Assembly (NCBI RefSeq): GCF_030247185.1
Contig: NC_080571.1
Coordinates: 140,521,999 to 140,585,998 of the forward strand
Direction of reading: 5' to 3'
Length of the DNA: 64,000 bases
Source: Malaya genurostris
Taxonomy: Eukaryota; Arthropoda; Insecta; Diptera; Culicidae
The notes under the pieces are model-generated. The model worked only from the letters and a program-made list of their open reading frames with translations. It made no database searches and was not told the DNA's origin. The position numbers were made by a program, and so were the translations under genes. Below, piece by piece: positions 42,346 to 53,460 of the stretch (position 1 is its first letter; the number at the start of each line of letters is the position of its first letter).

Positions 42346-43650
42346 ATCCTGGTACACAAATTGATGATATTGAGAACGAAAGAATAATTTGTTACTTATT
42401 GATTAAATGAAGGAACGATCAGAGTGAACAAAACTAACAACATATATAACTTACTGTACGATTAATAATTTGAATATCTTAATTTGCGACTATTCCACAA
42501 CAATTCCTAAAATTAACATTAACCAATGATTTTAAATTAATTAATCCTTTCAAAGATCTAGGTAATACCAAATTCCCACAGAAACAGTTCGATTTTTTCT
42601 CCAAGTGATGCGGTCTCAATATGAATGGTTTTGTATGCTTCAATATAATTCGTAATTTTTTTCTATCGCAAACGCTCAACAGTCGTATTCGACCATATCG
42701 TTTCCCGAAATGTTTTCAAACGGAATTCGACCGTAGAGGATTTGAACATGGAGTGTTGTAAACAAAACTTCATTTTGAGGATAACATCAAATACATAATT
42801 TTCGAAGTACTAGGGTTTACTTTTAGTATCACAAAGACTTTTAAAAACATGAATTGCCTAAAGGCACTATATTGTAAACTTTTTTGCGATTCTTGAAAAT
42901 GATACTGTCTTTTTGGCTCTTTATTGTTAACTGGGCATCCAGCGCGTCGAAGCCACTCAGAATAAACTTCTTCGGTTTGCTTGTCGTAGTTTCCCTTGCA
43001 GTGATCCCTGTAAACTGTTCAGCTATCAGGAGTGTTTATTTTATTTAATTTATCGATTTTTAACTCTTTATCAGTTCACCGAAATGTGTTTACGGTTACG
43101 TAGCAGCTTTTGTTACAATCTCGAATTGGTTATCCGCACTTATTACAAAAACTGGATTTAGAGATTTACTGCTTTTTGAAGAGTGTGACTATCTAATTTT
43201 CGCGCCATTCGGTTTTTCCTTCAATAAAAAAGGTTTTATTCAAAAAAAAATAAAATGAAACTATATGAGCAATATATGTCACATATAATGTACTTAACAT
43301 TATATATAATAACAGTTTAAAATCTGTCTCTCCTTCATCAACTTATTCAAAAACTTATCGATAAGATCACTCTCATAAACAAGTATGGTATTCAGTTACA
43401 GAAGATCACATTGTAGATACAATAAGAACTGTTTCATCAATCATTCAATAGGTATTGGAACCTCAAAACAACTTCTCGACGAAACCATCTTAAAAAGTCA
43501 ACATGATTTCTAGTTGCAGGAATTTCGAACGCTGAATTGCACACTAGAGTCAGCCGTGCGAGAAATTTCAATTACTGTTTACATCATTTGATCTGTTTTG
43601 AACTCCGGAACATTTTTTCCGATAACACCGACACCAACGAAAGTAAAATA
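42346..43650. other. Inner part of the pogo-like element, no gene
   Basis: Mostly AT-rich. On the minus strand near 42900-43030 there is a short stretch readable as YRDHCKGNYDKQTEEVYSEWLRRAGCPVNN in no long frame; it could be a coding remnant of unknown origin. Nothing else is supported. Confidence 0.4.
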
Positions 43651-43920
43651 TTCGCGATATTTCATGTTCAAACTGTTTTTTATTGTGAGCATATAAATTA
43701 TTTCATGCTCTTTTCAAAGCGCCCCTGGCGAAGCAGTTCTCAACAAATTGTCGGTCAAACTATACTAAATTGTTGGTCTAAGTATCTACAACAAGTTTGC
43801 TGTCGACCGAAGCGAGATAATCGTTCACAGCCCCAATCAGTCGAAATATGCTCTGGGTCCCGTTTATCGCGGATTCGCTTTTCACGTCCCCGGTGTACCG
43901 CGTTATACGAGACCCCTCTG

Positions 43921-45500
43921 TATCCTTTTTGGTATAACGAGCATATCAGAAACCTAAGAAATCGAAAACAAAAAACTTATTAAGAGTACAAAAGAGAAAA
44001 TAATAGTGACAATTTATCGAATTACATGCACATCTGTGTGCTAAACTTAGTAAAATGATACTGCATTCAAAGAGTATAACTCAAGAACTGAACAGGAAAT
44101 AAAGTATTGCCCAAAAAATGCTTTAGTTATGTTAGAAACAAATTGAAATCAGAAAACTTTCCGTCAAGAATGTATCTACAGGAAAACATTGGTAATAACT
44201 CACAAGAAATTTGTAATCTTTTCGCTAAATTTTTTCGACAAATCTACACGAAGTTTTCTGAAGATGGCCGCGATCGTGAATATTTCAATTTCTTTCCAGA
44301 GTTTACTGAAGATATTAATGTAAATCAAATCGAAGTGCTAGACATAATAGATGACCTTAACAAATTTGATGTCTCTAAAAGTGCCGGACCTGATGGGATT
44401 CTACCCATATTTATGAAAAAATTAGCATTAGATCTTGCAACACCTCTGTGCTGGCTTTTTAATAATTCGCTTCAGTCTGGAGTTTTTCCAGATACGTGGA
44501 AAAACTCTTTCCATATACCAATTTTCAAAAATGGGGAAAATGCAGACATATGCAACTATTGGGGGATTGCTATTCTTTCTTGCATTCCGAAGCTCTTTGA
44601 AGCGATCGTTAATGACAAACTGTTTAGTCAAATAAAAAAATAGAATTACTCACATCCAACATGGATTTTTCAAAGGACGTTCCACTACTACTAATTTACT
44701 TGGATTCGTCCACTATACCCTGACCGCTATGGACAAGGGAAATTACATTGAAGCTCTTTATACAGATTTCAGTAAAGCATTCGATCGTGTTGACATACCC
44801 ATGCTTATGTTCAAATTACAGAAATTGGGAATCTTACCAGGTCTTCTTAAATGGTTGAAATCTTATCTAACAAATCGTCAACAAATTGTAAGGGTAAAAA
44901 GTCGAACCCCATTCACGTCAGTTCGGGGTCTTCCAGGGATCTCATTTAGGTCGTCTTTTATTTATCTTGTTTGTTAACGACATTTCCTTTGTTTAAAAAA
45001 AAAAAATTCTAATATACGCAGACGATATAAAACTATTTTTAGAAACAGAGAAAAGTGAGGATGCCAAGGTTTATCAAGAAGAAATTCTTTCTTCTATACA
45101 TGTTGTAACAAAAGTCTTCTTCAACTAAATGTGAAAAAATACAGTAGAATAACATTCAGTAAAAAACGAAATACACCTGACTTGATACTTACTATTAGAA
45201 GTCAAATAGTTCAAAAATGCGAAAGAATTAGGGACTTAGGAATAATACTAGATTCTAAAGTGACTCTTGTTGACCATTATAATACAATCATAAACAGAGC
45301 ATGTTGATGCATAAAACGATTTTGTTACTGTTTTCACGATCCGTATACAATTAAAACATTATACATTGCCTATGTTCGGTCAGTACTGGAATACTGCAAC
45401 TTAGTTTGGTCACCTTACTTAATCACATGGGAAGATCGAATTGAATCAGTTCAAAAACTACAAGGATCAGCCCCATGTGGTTGTTCGAGCCATTGATGTG
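43921..45500 (+). pseudogene. el.5 reverse transcriptase, degraded
   Basis: The best piece (44107-44643) has KKCFSYVRNKLKSENFPSRMY, FAKFFRQIYTKF, KSAGPDGILPIFMKKLA and VFPDTWKNSFHIPIFKNGENADICNYWGIAILSCIPKLFEAI. 44729-44977 carries ALYTDFSKAFDRVD (motif A) and a distorted GLP-GISF block. YADD is readable at about 45015-45030 as LIYADDIKLFL in a shifted frame. C-terminal blocks RDLGIILDSKVT and RSVLEYCNLVWSPYL follow to about 45460. There are at least six stops or shifts. Confidence 0.75.
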
Positions 45501-45620
45501 GAACAAGGCAACCAAAATTTCTAATGATCTGCAATCAAACAGTTCAATCAATCGTCACACTTTTGAATCCGCTGTTGCACGAGGGTCTGCCTAGATTTAT
45601 CTTGATTAGGAGCCAATACC

Positions 45621-45950
45621 GAAAATTGTTTGTTTTATAGCCTACGAAAATACACCAATATCCCAAATGTATGCAATTATATCTTTGTACATACTTGCGA
45701 TACGGATTTTGATATTAAAGCTTCTCTTCGTCAAGTTTGGGTTCAAGTTTTGTGTGCAAGCAGTGATTTTTATAGCGTTAAGTTTCTCTACCATTCTGCG
45801 ATTTCGGTTGAAGCGATAAACTTCTTCTCATTAGCAATCAAGTTCATCCTATATAAATTAGAAATTAATCTTACGCACTCAACTTTTACCCTGGGGTAGT
45901 TGTCAATTTCTCAGGCGAAACGACATAACATGGAATTTCATCCGAGCCTG
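45621..45950. other. Spacer, no supported gene
   Basis: A frame of 89 codons (45630-45899) is open but has no motif, biased composition or neighbour to support it. Confidence 0.4.
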
Positions 45951-45958
45951 CATGACAC

Positions 45959-46284
45959 CAGGGATGCCAGGTTCACAGATTAATCTGTGTTTCACAGATT
46001 TTCAATTTTCTGCACAGATTTAAAAAATGACACAGATTTTCACAGATTTACACAGATTCTGGAATAAATCACAGATTTTCACAGATTTTTTAAATCGAGC
46101 ACAGTTTAGCACCAAAAAGTACAGAGCGGTTGAGGAAAAAAGGAACATAGCGTGTTGGTAGGGAAACCTTTTTTTTGCTCACCAAATTGATTTCGATCTG
46201 CTATTAAGCTACGGGAAACGGGCACAGACTTTCACAGATTTTGACTTGATCACAGATTTTTGAGAACATAACCTGGCATCTTTT
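45959..46284. mobile_element. hAT-type MITE with 8-bp target duplication
   Basis: CATGACAC flanks it at 45951-45958 and 46285-46292. Ends are CAGGGATGCCAGGTT and, inverted, AAAAGATGCCAGGTT. The inside repeats CACAGATTTTCACAGATTT many times. Eight-base duplications and a CAGGG-type end suit hAT elements. At 326 bp it has no coding capacity. Confidence 0.85.
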
Positions 46285-46680
46285 CATGACACAAGATCAG
46301 AGCATACCAATTAAAGCTTTAAATCGTTTTATTGCACTTTTTGTCTTGCTGTCTAGCAACAACCTACCTCTAGCATGCTAAGCGTAGGACTGAAACGTTA
46401 GCTATAATTTTGCTTCTATTTGTAGATTCGCGTACTTCCAACAACTTCGCTTTTGCATCTATTGACCAATCAGAGCGATGCTTTCCCTTTGATATATTGC
46501 TTACCTATTCAAAACCGTCGTCTATGGCAGGGAAATCCGATATGCGGGAAATTTTTAGCAGACAAAATAGAACACTGCTCGCTACTAATCAAAATTTCAA
46601 TCATTTATAATTGAAAATACGTGGCTTGATGCATTCAAATCGAAACGTAGAAATATTTCCAATCAAATGATGAAATAATA

Positions 46681-46935
46681 TTAGTAATTGATACAAAATA
46701 TACTGAGCTGTAAGTGTTTAAAACCTGACCGCATTTTAACGTGTATTTTTCCTTGAGTTTCTAATTTGCACCCGTATATAGAAAATAAAGATGTGTTCCA
46801 CATCAAAACAATTTTTGTTATTTGCACTTCGTAAATTAGGTTGGACAAGACTTCCTCTTCCGTCCTATAATGCCCGCTGTATGCTGAGCAGTATTCAAAC
46901 ATTAAAAGAAAGCAGAGAATTTTCAATGGTTTCAT
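46681..46935 (-). CDS. Possible secreted-protein exon, unrecognised
   Basis: From an ATG at 46935 with an ACAAATGAAA context, 84 codons open with MKPLKILCFLLMFEYCSAYS, a plausible signal peptide with a cleavage site after about residue 20. SGHYRTEEEVLSNLIYEV follows; later residues look less protein-like. A GT at about codon 38 could be a splice donor, though weak. It lies between transposons in sequence that I could not assign to any repeat. It may be a first exon of a small host gene, or chance. Confidence 0.2.
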   Translation of the reverse strand: MKPLKILCFLLMFEYCSAYSGHYRTEEEVLSNLIYEVQITKIVLMWNTSLFSIYGCKLETQGKIHVKMRSGFKHLQLSIFCINY

Positions 46936-47289
46936 TTGTAAAAGACATTGTCTCGAATCGCTAAGATTCCAGTCAACTCCATTCCAAACTAAATTTTTAC
47001 ATACCATCTCGGCCACCAGCGAACATACTATGCAAAAACCTGTTTTAATCCACCTAGTGGTGTAATGATGCCTTTCTCATGTACATATAATAATGTGGTA
47101 TTCTATTCAAAATTTTTCTCTTCGATTTTTGAAAAAAAACCAAGTGATTGTTTATGCATAACATAAAGAATAAAACAGTGCTTTGATTGCGTAAGCCATC
47201 CTTAAGAGAACGAAATGGGTTCACTATTATATGCACTTCCGGCACCGGAACCCGAGAACCGGTATAATCGAAGTCGGTTCGTACGGCCA

Positions 47290-48360
47290 CCAACTAACAT
47301 GACACACAAACTCTTCTCGTACGCACCCTATAACTCCGGATTCGAAAGTCGGATCCTGATGAAACCCCTTTCATTTGAATCTAAGTTTGTGGAAATCGGT
47401 CAAACCATCGCTGAGAAAAGTGAGTGAGATCCATTTTGGTATATATGACCACTATTTCTGGTACTTCCGGAACCGGATACCGGGAACCAGGATAGCCGGA
47501 ATCGGTTTGTTTAGTTGCCTACTGATAATGACTATCGATTTGTGTAGTTTTGAGACCAGTTTAGAAAAATTTTCACGTTTTTTGCTTCGCCGGTTTAAGT
47601 GACGGTGTACAATATTGAACACACTTTACCCTATAATTCCGGAACCGGGATTCGGATCCGGATGAAATTCGGGAATTCCGTATGGGACCGGGAGACCTTT
47701 CATTTGAATCTAAGTTTGTGGAAATCGGTCAAACCATCGCTGAGAAAAGTGAGTGAGATCCATTTTGGTATATATGACCACTATTTCTGGTACTTCCGGA
47801 ACCGGATACCGGGAACCAGGATAGCCGGAATTGGTTTGTTTAGTTGCCTACTGATAATGACTATCGATTTGTGTAGTTTTGAGACCAGTTTAGAAAAATT
47901 TTCACGTTTTTTACTTCGCCTGTTTAAGTGACGGTGTACAATATTGAACACACTTTACCCTATAATTCCGGAACCGGAAGTCGGATCCGGATGAAATTCA
48001 GGAATTCCGTATGGGACCGGGAGACCTTTCATTTGAATTTAAGTTTGTGGAAATCGGTCAAACCATCGCTGAGAAAAGTGAGTGAGATCCATTTTGGTAT
48101 ATATGACCACTATTTCTGGTGCTTCCGGAACCGGATACCGGGAACCAGGATAGCCGGAATCGGTTTGTTTAGTTGCCTACTGATAATGACTATCGATTTG
48201 TGTAGTTTTGAGACCAGTTTCGAAAAATTTTCACGTTTTTTACTTCGCCGGTTTAAGTGCCGGTGTACACAATTGAACACACTTTACCCTATAATTCCGG
48301 AACCGGAAGTCGGATCTGGATGAAATTCAGGAATTCCGTACAGGACTACGAGACCTTTCA
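47290..48360 (+). repeat. 329-bp tandem array, about 3.2 units
   Basis: Units are marked by TTTCATTTGAATCTAAGTTT at about 47370, 47699, 48028 and, diverged, 48357. Two adjacent units are near identical. Each contains GGAACCGGATACCGGGAACC, AATCGGTTTGTTTAGTTGCC and CACTTTACCCTATAATTCCGG. Open frames of 110-131 codons arise only because the unit lacks stops in one frame (329 is not a multiple of three). Confidence 0.9.
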
Positions 48361-48424
48361 TTTGAATCCTAGTTTGTCAAAATCGGTTCAGCCATCTCCG
48401 AGAAAACCTAGTGAGATTATTTGA

Positions 48425-48549
<125 letters not shown>

Positions 48550-48832
48550 AGACATTGCTCAGCTCGATGAACTGAGTCGAATGGTATATGACACTTGGCC
48601 CTCCGGGCCAATTTTCACTAGTCGGTTTTTCAAGTGATTGCATAACCTTTCTATATGAGAAAGGCAAAAATGGGTCAATAAATCAATTGATGACTGTATA
48701 CAACAAGCATTCAGAAGCTGTCGATATCACTATGTCAAAAAACAAATTAAAACAATATTTCAGTTCTATTCGGTAAGCTAATTATTATTATTTAACTCAT
48801 ACTAAATTATACATTATTTAGTGATCTATTGT

Positions 48833-50014
48833 CGTGAATACGACTTACTTTACTATGTGGCGCCTTTTCAAAATTTACCCTCTGAGAGAGTGATAAGTTT
48901 TTGATCGTGAATATCTCTTGTTGTATCAAACGAATCAACATAATTTTTGCTACATGCCATCGGAAATATGATCACAGTTTTATGATGAAATTTTCAGTTG
49001 TGTGACATAATCTCAAATAGTTCAAAATTAAACCTTTCTGAAATGTTTGGTATAAACGAGTATCAAAGAGGATACTTCATAAGGCGCGTTTGCCTTTCTC
49101 GTATTTTGAAAGCTCATAGCTCAGTGATCTGTGGAAGGATTTCTATAATATAACTACCATTAGAATCGAAATTTTTCAACTTAAACGTGTATAGCAAAAG
49201 CATTGAAGTATTTCAATAGTACACTATTGAAAAACCTATCTCATTTGACCCATGTCAACACCAGCCAATCAGAACGCGTTCTGAGGAAGAGAACAAAATA
49301 TCTGCTGCTGTACAACAAATCGTTCGAGAAAAATGTTCCGAAAAGTGGTGAAAATCGTAGTGAGTTCCTCAATTTGGTCCTTGTGAATGCTAGAAACGAA
49401 TCCCTACAGCACATTGATAGTCTCTTTCAATAAATTATGCAAATCCGAAATGAAATAATCGACCTGTATGCGGCTATTTTTATAGCCGTTAGGACCGCCC
49501 ATTAGTGAAAAAGCTACAAACGAAATCACATAAAAGGAAATCTCTTAACAAAAATTCAATCAGTTTGGATTCTTTCGCCAATGCGAGCAGATGTATTTTG
49601 TGCCGTTTGCAAAGCTAGTTTCGCTTACGACAAGAGCGATTACGTCACAGCTGCCAGTCATTTGCATGGATGCAAAAGCGACGGTGGAGAGCATTACACC
49701 AAATAAGCCGTTCTAATGGCTCTAAAAGTTTTCTGCAGAACTATTGGGATTTGTTGTTCGCAAATCGAAAGGAAATATCCTTAGTTTAGTGCAAATCTAG
49801 AACAGTTTGGTTAGATTTTTGCACTTTTCGCTGTGTGAAATTCACAGTAATCGAGATCAACTGAAGCCTTCTTTGTTTTTGCGAAAAATGTGGAAAAAGG
49901 GAATGTCTGCATAATTCATACAATTGATCAACTAATTGATATTCGGAAGTGTTAAGGAACATGTCAGTTGTTTTCGTATTCACGATATCCAGTTTTGTCT
50001 CCGACATTACCCAC
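48833..50014 (+). mobile_element. Helentron-like element, copy G (both ends present)
   Basis: Left end GTCGTGAATACGACTTAC (48833); right end at 49971-50014 with CGTATTCACGA and the hairpin partly decayed (GATAT-CCAGTT-TTGTC). The body is the inverse of copy C (9906-11010). Internally it carries a 41-codon finger-like frame (49581-49706) and no histone-type stem-loop. The right end abuts the 5' LTR of the Ty3/Gypsy element with CCG shared at the junction. Confidence 0.7.
49581..49706 (+). CDS. Small frame with a C2HC-like finger, in copy G
   Basis: Forty-one codons from ATG to TAA. Cys7-x2-Cys10, then His27 and Cys31, giving a C-x2-C-x16-H-x3-C pattern that could hold one zinc ion, somewhat like a BED or C2H2 finger. 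It ends HYTK-stop. Copy C lacks this block, so it may be captured cargo. It is too short for a confident call and has no visible promoter. Confidence 0.3.
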   Translation: MRADVFCAVCKASFAYDKSDYVTAASHLHGCKSDGGEHYTK

Positions 50015-50621
50015 CCGCAGTGGTTCAGTGCGTTGGACAAAACGGACAAAACAGGTAATCCAAACGTTGTGGGGTTAGAAACCAAAACTTATAGTCATAA
50101 CGAACCTCGTGACTACTCTTTTAAACAGAACGAAGCCAAGCAGTATACCGTGTTCAGACGGTAACACTGCGGATTTATTTCGGATTTACTTTTGATGTAC
50201 TTCGGAATTGACCGAGACCTCAGCCCACCCAAAGCCTCGTCCAGCTCCGACCTAGCATCGTTTTCACGAACCTTACGGAGAGTACGGGAACGACATTTAG
50301 ACCATCATCGACCAGGCTCAGATCACCTGAATCTATAATACCCGCCATTCTCAAGGACCAGCGGTAAGCGGTAAGAAGCAGCGGCGGATCCAGCGATCGC
50401 AACGGGCCCTGTATTTACTAACCATATAGAATTAAGGTAGGATTAGATTCAGAATTAGGGTTTAGGATTAGGTATTTGAACTTATTTAATATAACTATGG
50501 TGTATTACATACAAGCAATTACTACTTTTTTTGACTTCATAAATGATATACTATTACCCTGAGATGATCGGTTGTATTGATCCCCAAATTTAAATTATAT
50601 ATTTAAAAGTTAGAGTTTCAA
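50015..50621 (+). repeat. 5' LTR
   Basis: Matches the 3' LTR from CCGCAGTGGTTCAGTGCG to GTTAGAGTTTCAAT. It lacks the 47-bp block that lies in the 3' LTR at about 56326-56372, just after GCAACGGGCCCT. Its first bases are probably lost at the junction with copy G, since no TG start is seen. A primer-binding candidate TGGCGTAAACG begins at 50622; I cannot name the tRNA. Confidence 0.85.
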
Positions 50622-50988
50622 TGGCGTAAACGTAAATTATGAGTAGCAGAGAGTTAATGCATAAAAAGTGGTTGTAATCGATTTCAACAGAATTATTTTG
50701 TCGGTAGCGTTCTCGGGGAGGGATCGAAACTGATCCAATGTCGATTAGTGAGAATTGTCGTGCTATAAAAAGATATGACACGTTGCTGAATTTCACTCAT
50801 TTCGGATGATGATCCCAATATTATTGGTTGTATACTGCTTGCGAATTTTCAGAACTCAGAATGTGTGTAGTAATCGGTACGGGTCTATAAGATAGAAATC
50901 AACCTATTTCCTTTGTTAAATATTCCTTCTCTGATGTAGTATCAGACCAGTTAAGCAATTAAATCAGTTTAGTGATACTTGTGTGATA

Positions 50989-52049
50989 ATGGATAAACTA
51001 CAGTTGTCTTTCGACTCAGCGTGTGAGACCTACATTCAGTGGTATCATGAAATTCGTGTTGATTATTTGATGGAAGACGAGCTTAATTATGAGCTTGAAA
51101 TCCGAGATATAATAATTACGTCCGACCCAACATTTACTCGTAGGAGAAGATGTTTGCGAGATATGTTAAGGTGCGAGAAAGATCCAACACGCGTGTAGTC
51201 CATTCCATGAAACGTCCAGTGGTCGATGAAATCAAAGTGTGTAATTCTAAATATACTGAGCTTATGGCGCTACTAGAGAATGGTAACAAAAGTTCTCTAG
51301 ATAGATGTAAAGTGCGTTTACTACATTTAACAAATCGAGTGAAAATTTTATTAAACTATACAGAGCATGCATCGCACATCACCGACAACTTTCAAATAAT
51401 GTTGATCGATGTTGTAAAAAAATTAGTGAATTATTTGTTTCGTAAAGAATACGAGAATCCGCGGTTATCAAAATCTCGAATGGAGTCCGACGATGTCGAA
51501 AACGTGTTAGAAAATTTGTCGCAATTATTAGGAGAATCGAATAGTCTGGGTGAAAATTAAAGTAACGTTACAAATGGAGAAGATAGTGTTAGTGAAATCA
51601 GTTTACAAGAGGTCACTCAAGGCTGGTCAGCCGAAGGGATGCTGGTATTGAATAGTGATGATATCGCATGGATTCGTGCACTACAAGCGAGAGTCGATAT
51701 ACTCGAACAAGAGATAGCAAAACAACCAAACAAGAGAGATAGTTCTACCCAAACTCAACCAAACATGAGAGATAAGATTAACCAAACACATCAGGTACGT
51801 TTCAGTGATTTTTGTGCCCCTATTGAAAATAATTTATCGGTTTCTAATTCTGAGATTTCTCCTCATAGTACAGAGGGCGTGCACTCCCAACATATTTTTG
51901 ACTTATCCAATTTCACAAGCAATCATAGTAAAGATCATTATTCACCAAATTTATCGTTTTCTCATGATTCAATTCCTACCATACGATCTAAAGACAGTTG
52001 CAATTGCCATACTCATTTAACGGAATCGTTAAAATCGTTCCTACTTTAG
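50989..52049 (+). pseudogene. Gag of the Ty3/Gypsy element, frameshifted and shortened
   Basis: From ATG 50989: MDKLQLSFDSACETYIQWYHEIRVDYLMEDE, shift near 51170, then MKRPVVDEIKVCNSKY to a TAA at 51558 and on in the same frame to 52049. A coiled-coil-like piece (ALQARVDILEQEIAKQ) lies near 51680. A Ser/His-rich linker follows. No capsid major-homology motif or zinc knuckle is seen, so the capsid and nucleocapsid half is deleted just before the protease remnant at 52000. Recognition rests on position and on the pol genes downstream. Confidence 0.6.
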
Positions 52050-53460
52050 TGGTACCCAAACTCGCACTTGAATGTATCTGTGGAATGGATTTTTGGACGA
52101 AGTTTCAAATTCTTCCCACTGTCAAAAATAATCGGATGAAGACTCATTTAGACCTACATACCATTGAAGCAGCACCTCCTCTGAGCGATGCAGAAAGTCG
52201 AACCATTGATCAGATCAAAAAACATTTTCTATGTGCTAAGGAGGGGGAATTAACACTCACTTCGATCGCTTGTCATAAAATTGAGTTGAAGGAAGAATGG
52301 AAATCTCGTCCTCCGGTGCGACAATTCCCATATGTGATGTCGCCGAAAATACAACAGTTGGTATCAAAAGAATTAGACCGCCTTTTAGCCACAGGAATAA
52401 TAGAACCAAGTTATTCCGACTGGTCCCTTAACTGCGTTCCGGTGATAAAACCAAACAAAGTGAGACTTTGTTTGGACGCGCGTAAGGTGAATGAGCGTAC
52501 CATTAGCGATGCGTATCCTCTTCCGCATCCTGGAAGGATACTGGGGCAGCTTCCGAAGGCTGGTTATTTATCTACCATAGATTTGTCGGAAGCCTTTTTA
52601 CAGCTGATGTGTCCTCTAGGAAATATACTGCCTTCAGTGTACAAGGAAAAGATTTGTTCCAGTACACCACGATGCCGTTCGGTCTAATCAACAGCCCGGC
52701 AACTCTAGCTAGACTGATGGATAAGGTATTAGGCTATGGGGTACTGGAACCAAATGTCTTCGTCTACCTGGACGATGTAGTGACGGAGACATTTGATCAT
52801 CACATACAGTTACTTAAAGAAATTGCGTTCCGTCTTAGACAGGCTGTCTTCGTCTACCCGGACGTTGTAGTGACGGAGACATTTGATCATCACATACAGT
52901 TACTTAAGGAAATTGCGTTCCGTCTTTGACAGGCTAACCTCAGCATTAATATAGAGAAATCCAAGTTTTGTGTTTCGGAAATTACATTCCTTGGTTTCCT
53001 TCTGAGCGTTAATGGTCTGAGATCGAACCCTGATAAAATTCGTCCCATCATAGAATATGATCGTCCGACAACGATCACGAAGCTTAGGCGATTTTCAGGG
53101 ATGGCAAACTATTACCGGCGCTTTATAGCGAATTTCAGTGGGGTAATAGCTCCACTATCCGATCTCCTTCGTTCATCCTCTAAATTAATTAAATGGAATG
53201 ATGTGGCGGAACAATCGTTCTGTGCTATCACGGATGCTCGATAACCGCACCCATACTGGCCAGTCCTGATTTTTCAAAAGAATTCGCTATCCAGACAGAT
53301 GCGAGTGACACTGCTCTAGCAGGTGTTCTAACTCAACAACATGACGACGGGGAGAAAGTTATAGGTTACTTTTCTCATAAACTAACTTCCCCGCAACGCA
53401 ATTATCATGCCGCTGAGAAGGAAGCCCTTGGAGCGTTACTGTCTATCGAAGCTTTTCGAG
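52010..53460 (+). pseudogene. Pol, protease end and reverse transcriptase, with duplicated catalytic motif
   Basis: Starts with the end of the protease (PTLVVPKLALECICGMDF), then the tether and RT: PPVRQFPYVMSPKIQQLVSKELDRLLATGIIEPSYSDW, KVRLCLDARKVNERT, YLSTIDLSEAFLQ (motif A), a shift near 52605, TMPFGLINSPATL and FVYLDDVV (motif C). A 90-bp unit then repeats with the second copy reading FVYPDVVV, followed by TGA at 52927. After it come NIEKSKFCVSEITFLGFLLS and the connection FSGMANYYRRFIANF, a shift near 53240, and the RNase H start AIQTDASDTALAGVLTQQ (Asp) and YHAAEKEALGALLSIEAFR. Confidence 0.85.
52756..52935 (+). repeat. 90-bp in-frame tandem duplication over the YLDD motif
   Basis: Copies begin at 52756 and 52846 with GTCTTCGTCTACC. 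They differ at a few bases, among them CTGGACGAT (LDD) against CCGGACGTT (PDV). Confidence 0.95.

Larger units (their letters stand above)
40002..43920. mobile_element. Pogo/Tigger-like element with about 260-bp inverted repeats and TA duplication
   Basis: Ends read CAGCGGGGTCTCGTA (40002) and, inverted, CAGAGGGGTCTCGTA (43920), each next to TA (40000-40001, 43921-43922). Inverted similarity extends inward over 40060-40260 and 43690-43870, for example TCGACTGATTGGGGCTGTGA and GTTGTAGATACTTAGACC. CAG ends with TA target sites suit the pogo branch of Tc1/mariner. No transposase is recognised, so it is non-autonomous. It lies in el.5 and carries an RTE-like insertion (40990-42345). Confidence 0.75.
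38780..45620 (+). mobile_element. Jockey/CR1-type LINE 'el.5', split by a pogo-like element
   Basis: Endonuclease pieces at 38950-39999 and reverse transcriptase pieces at 43921-45500 read as one element once 40002-43920 is set aside. The junction gives NNSK-YPFWYNEHIRNLRNRKQK, the usual linker between endonuclease and reverse transcriptase. The family is related to el.6 (57-61 kb). It lacks RNase H. Many stops mean it is old. Boundaries are approximate. Confidence 0.7.

Noticed and set aside
46410..46610. 66-codon frame on the plus strand
   Set aside because: No motif or conservation cue; the words around TTGACCAATCAGAGCGATGC look like a dispersed repeat.
47599..48323. Frames of 110 and 131 codons with similar sequence, like a duplicated gene
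   Set aside because: They come from a 329-bp tandem unit lacking stops in one frame; the length is not a multiple of three and no motif is present.
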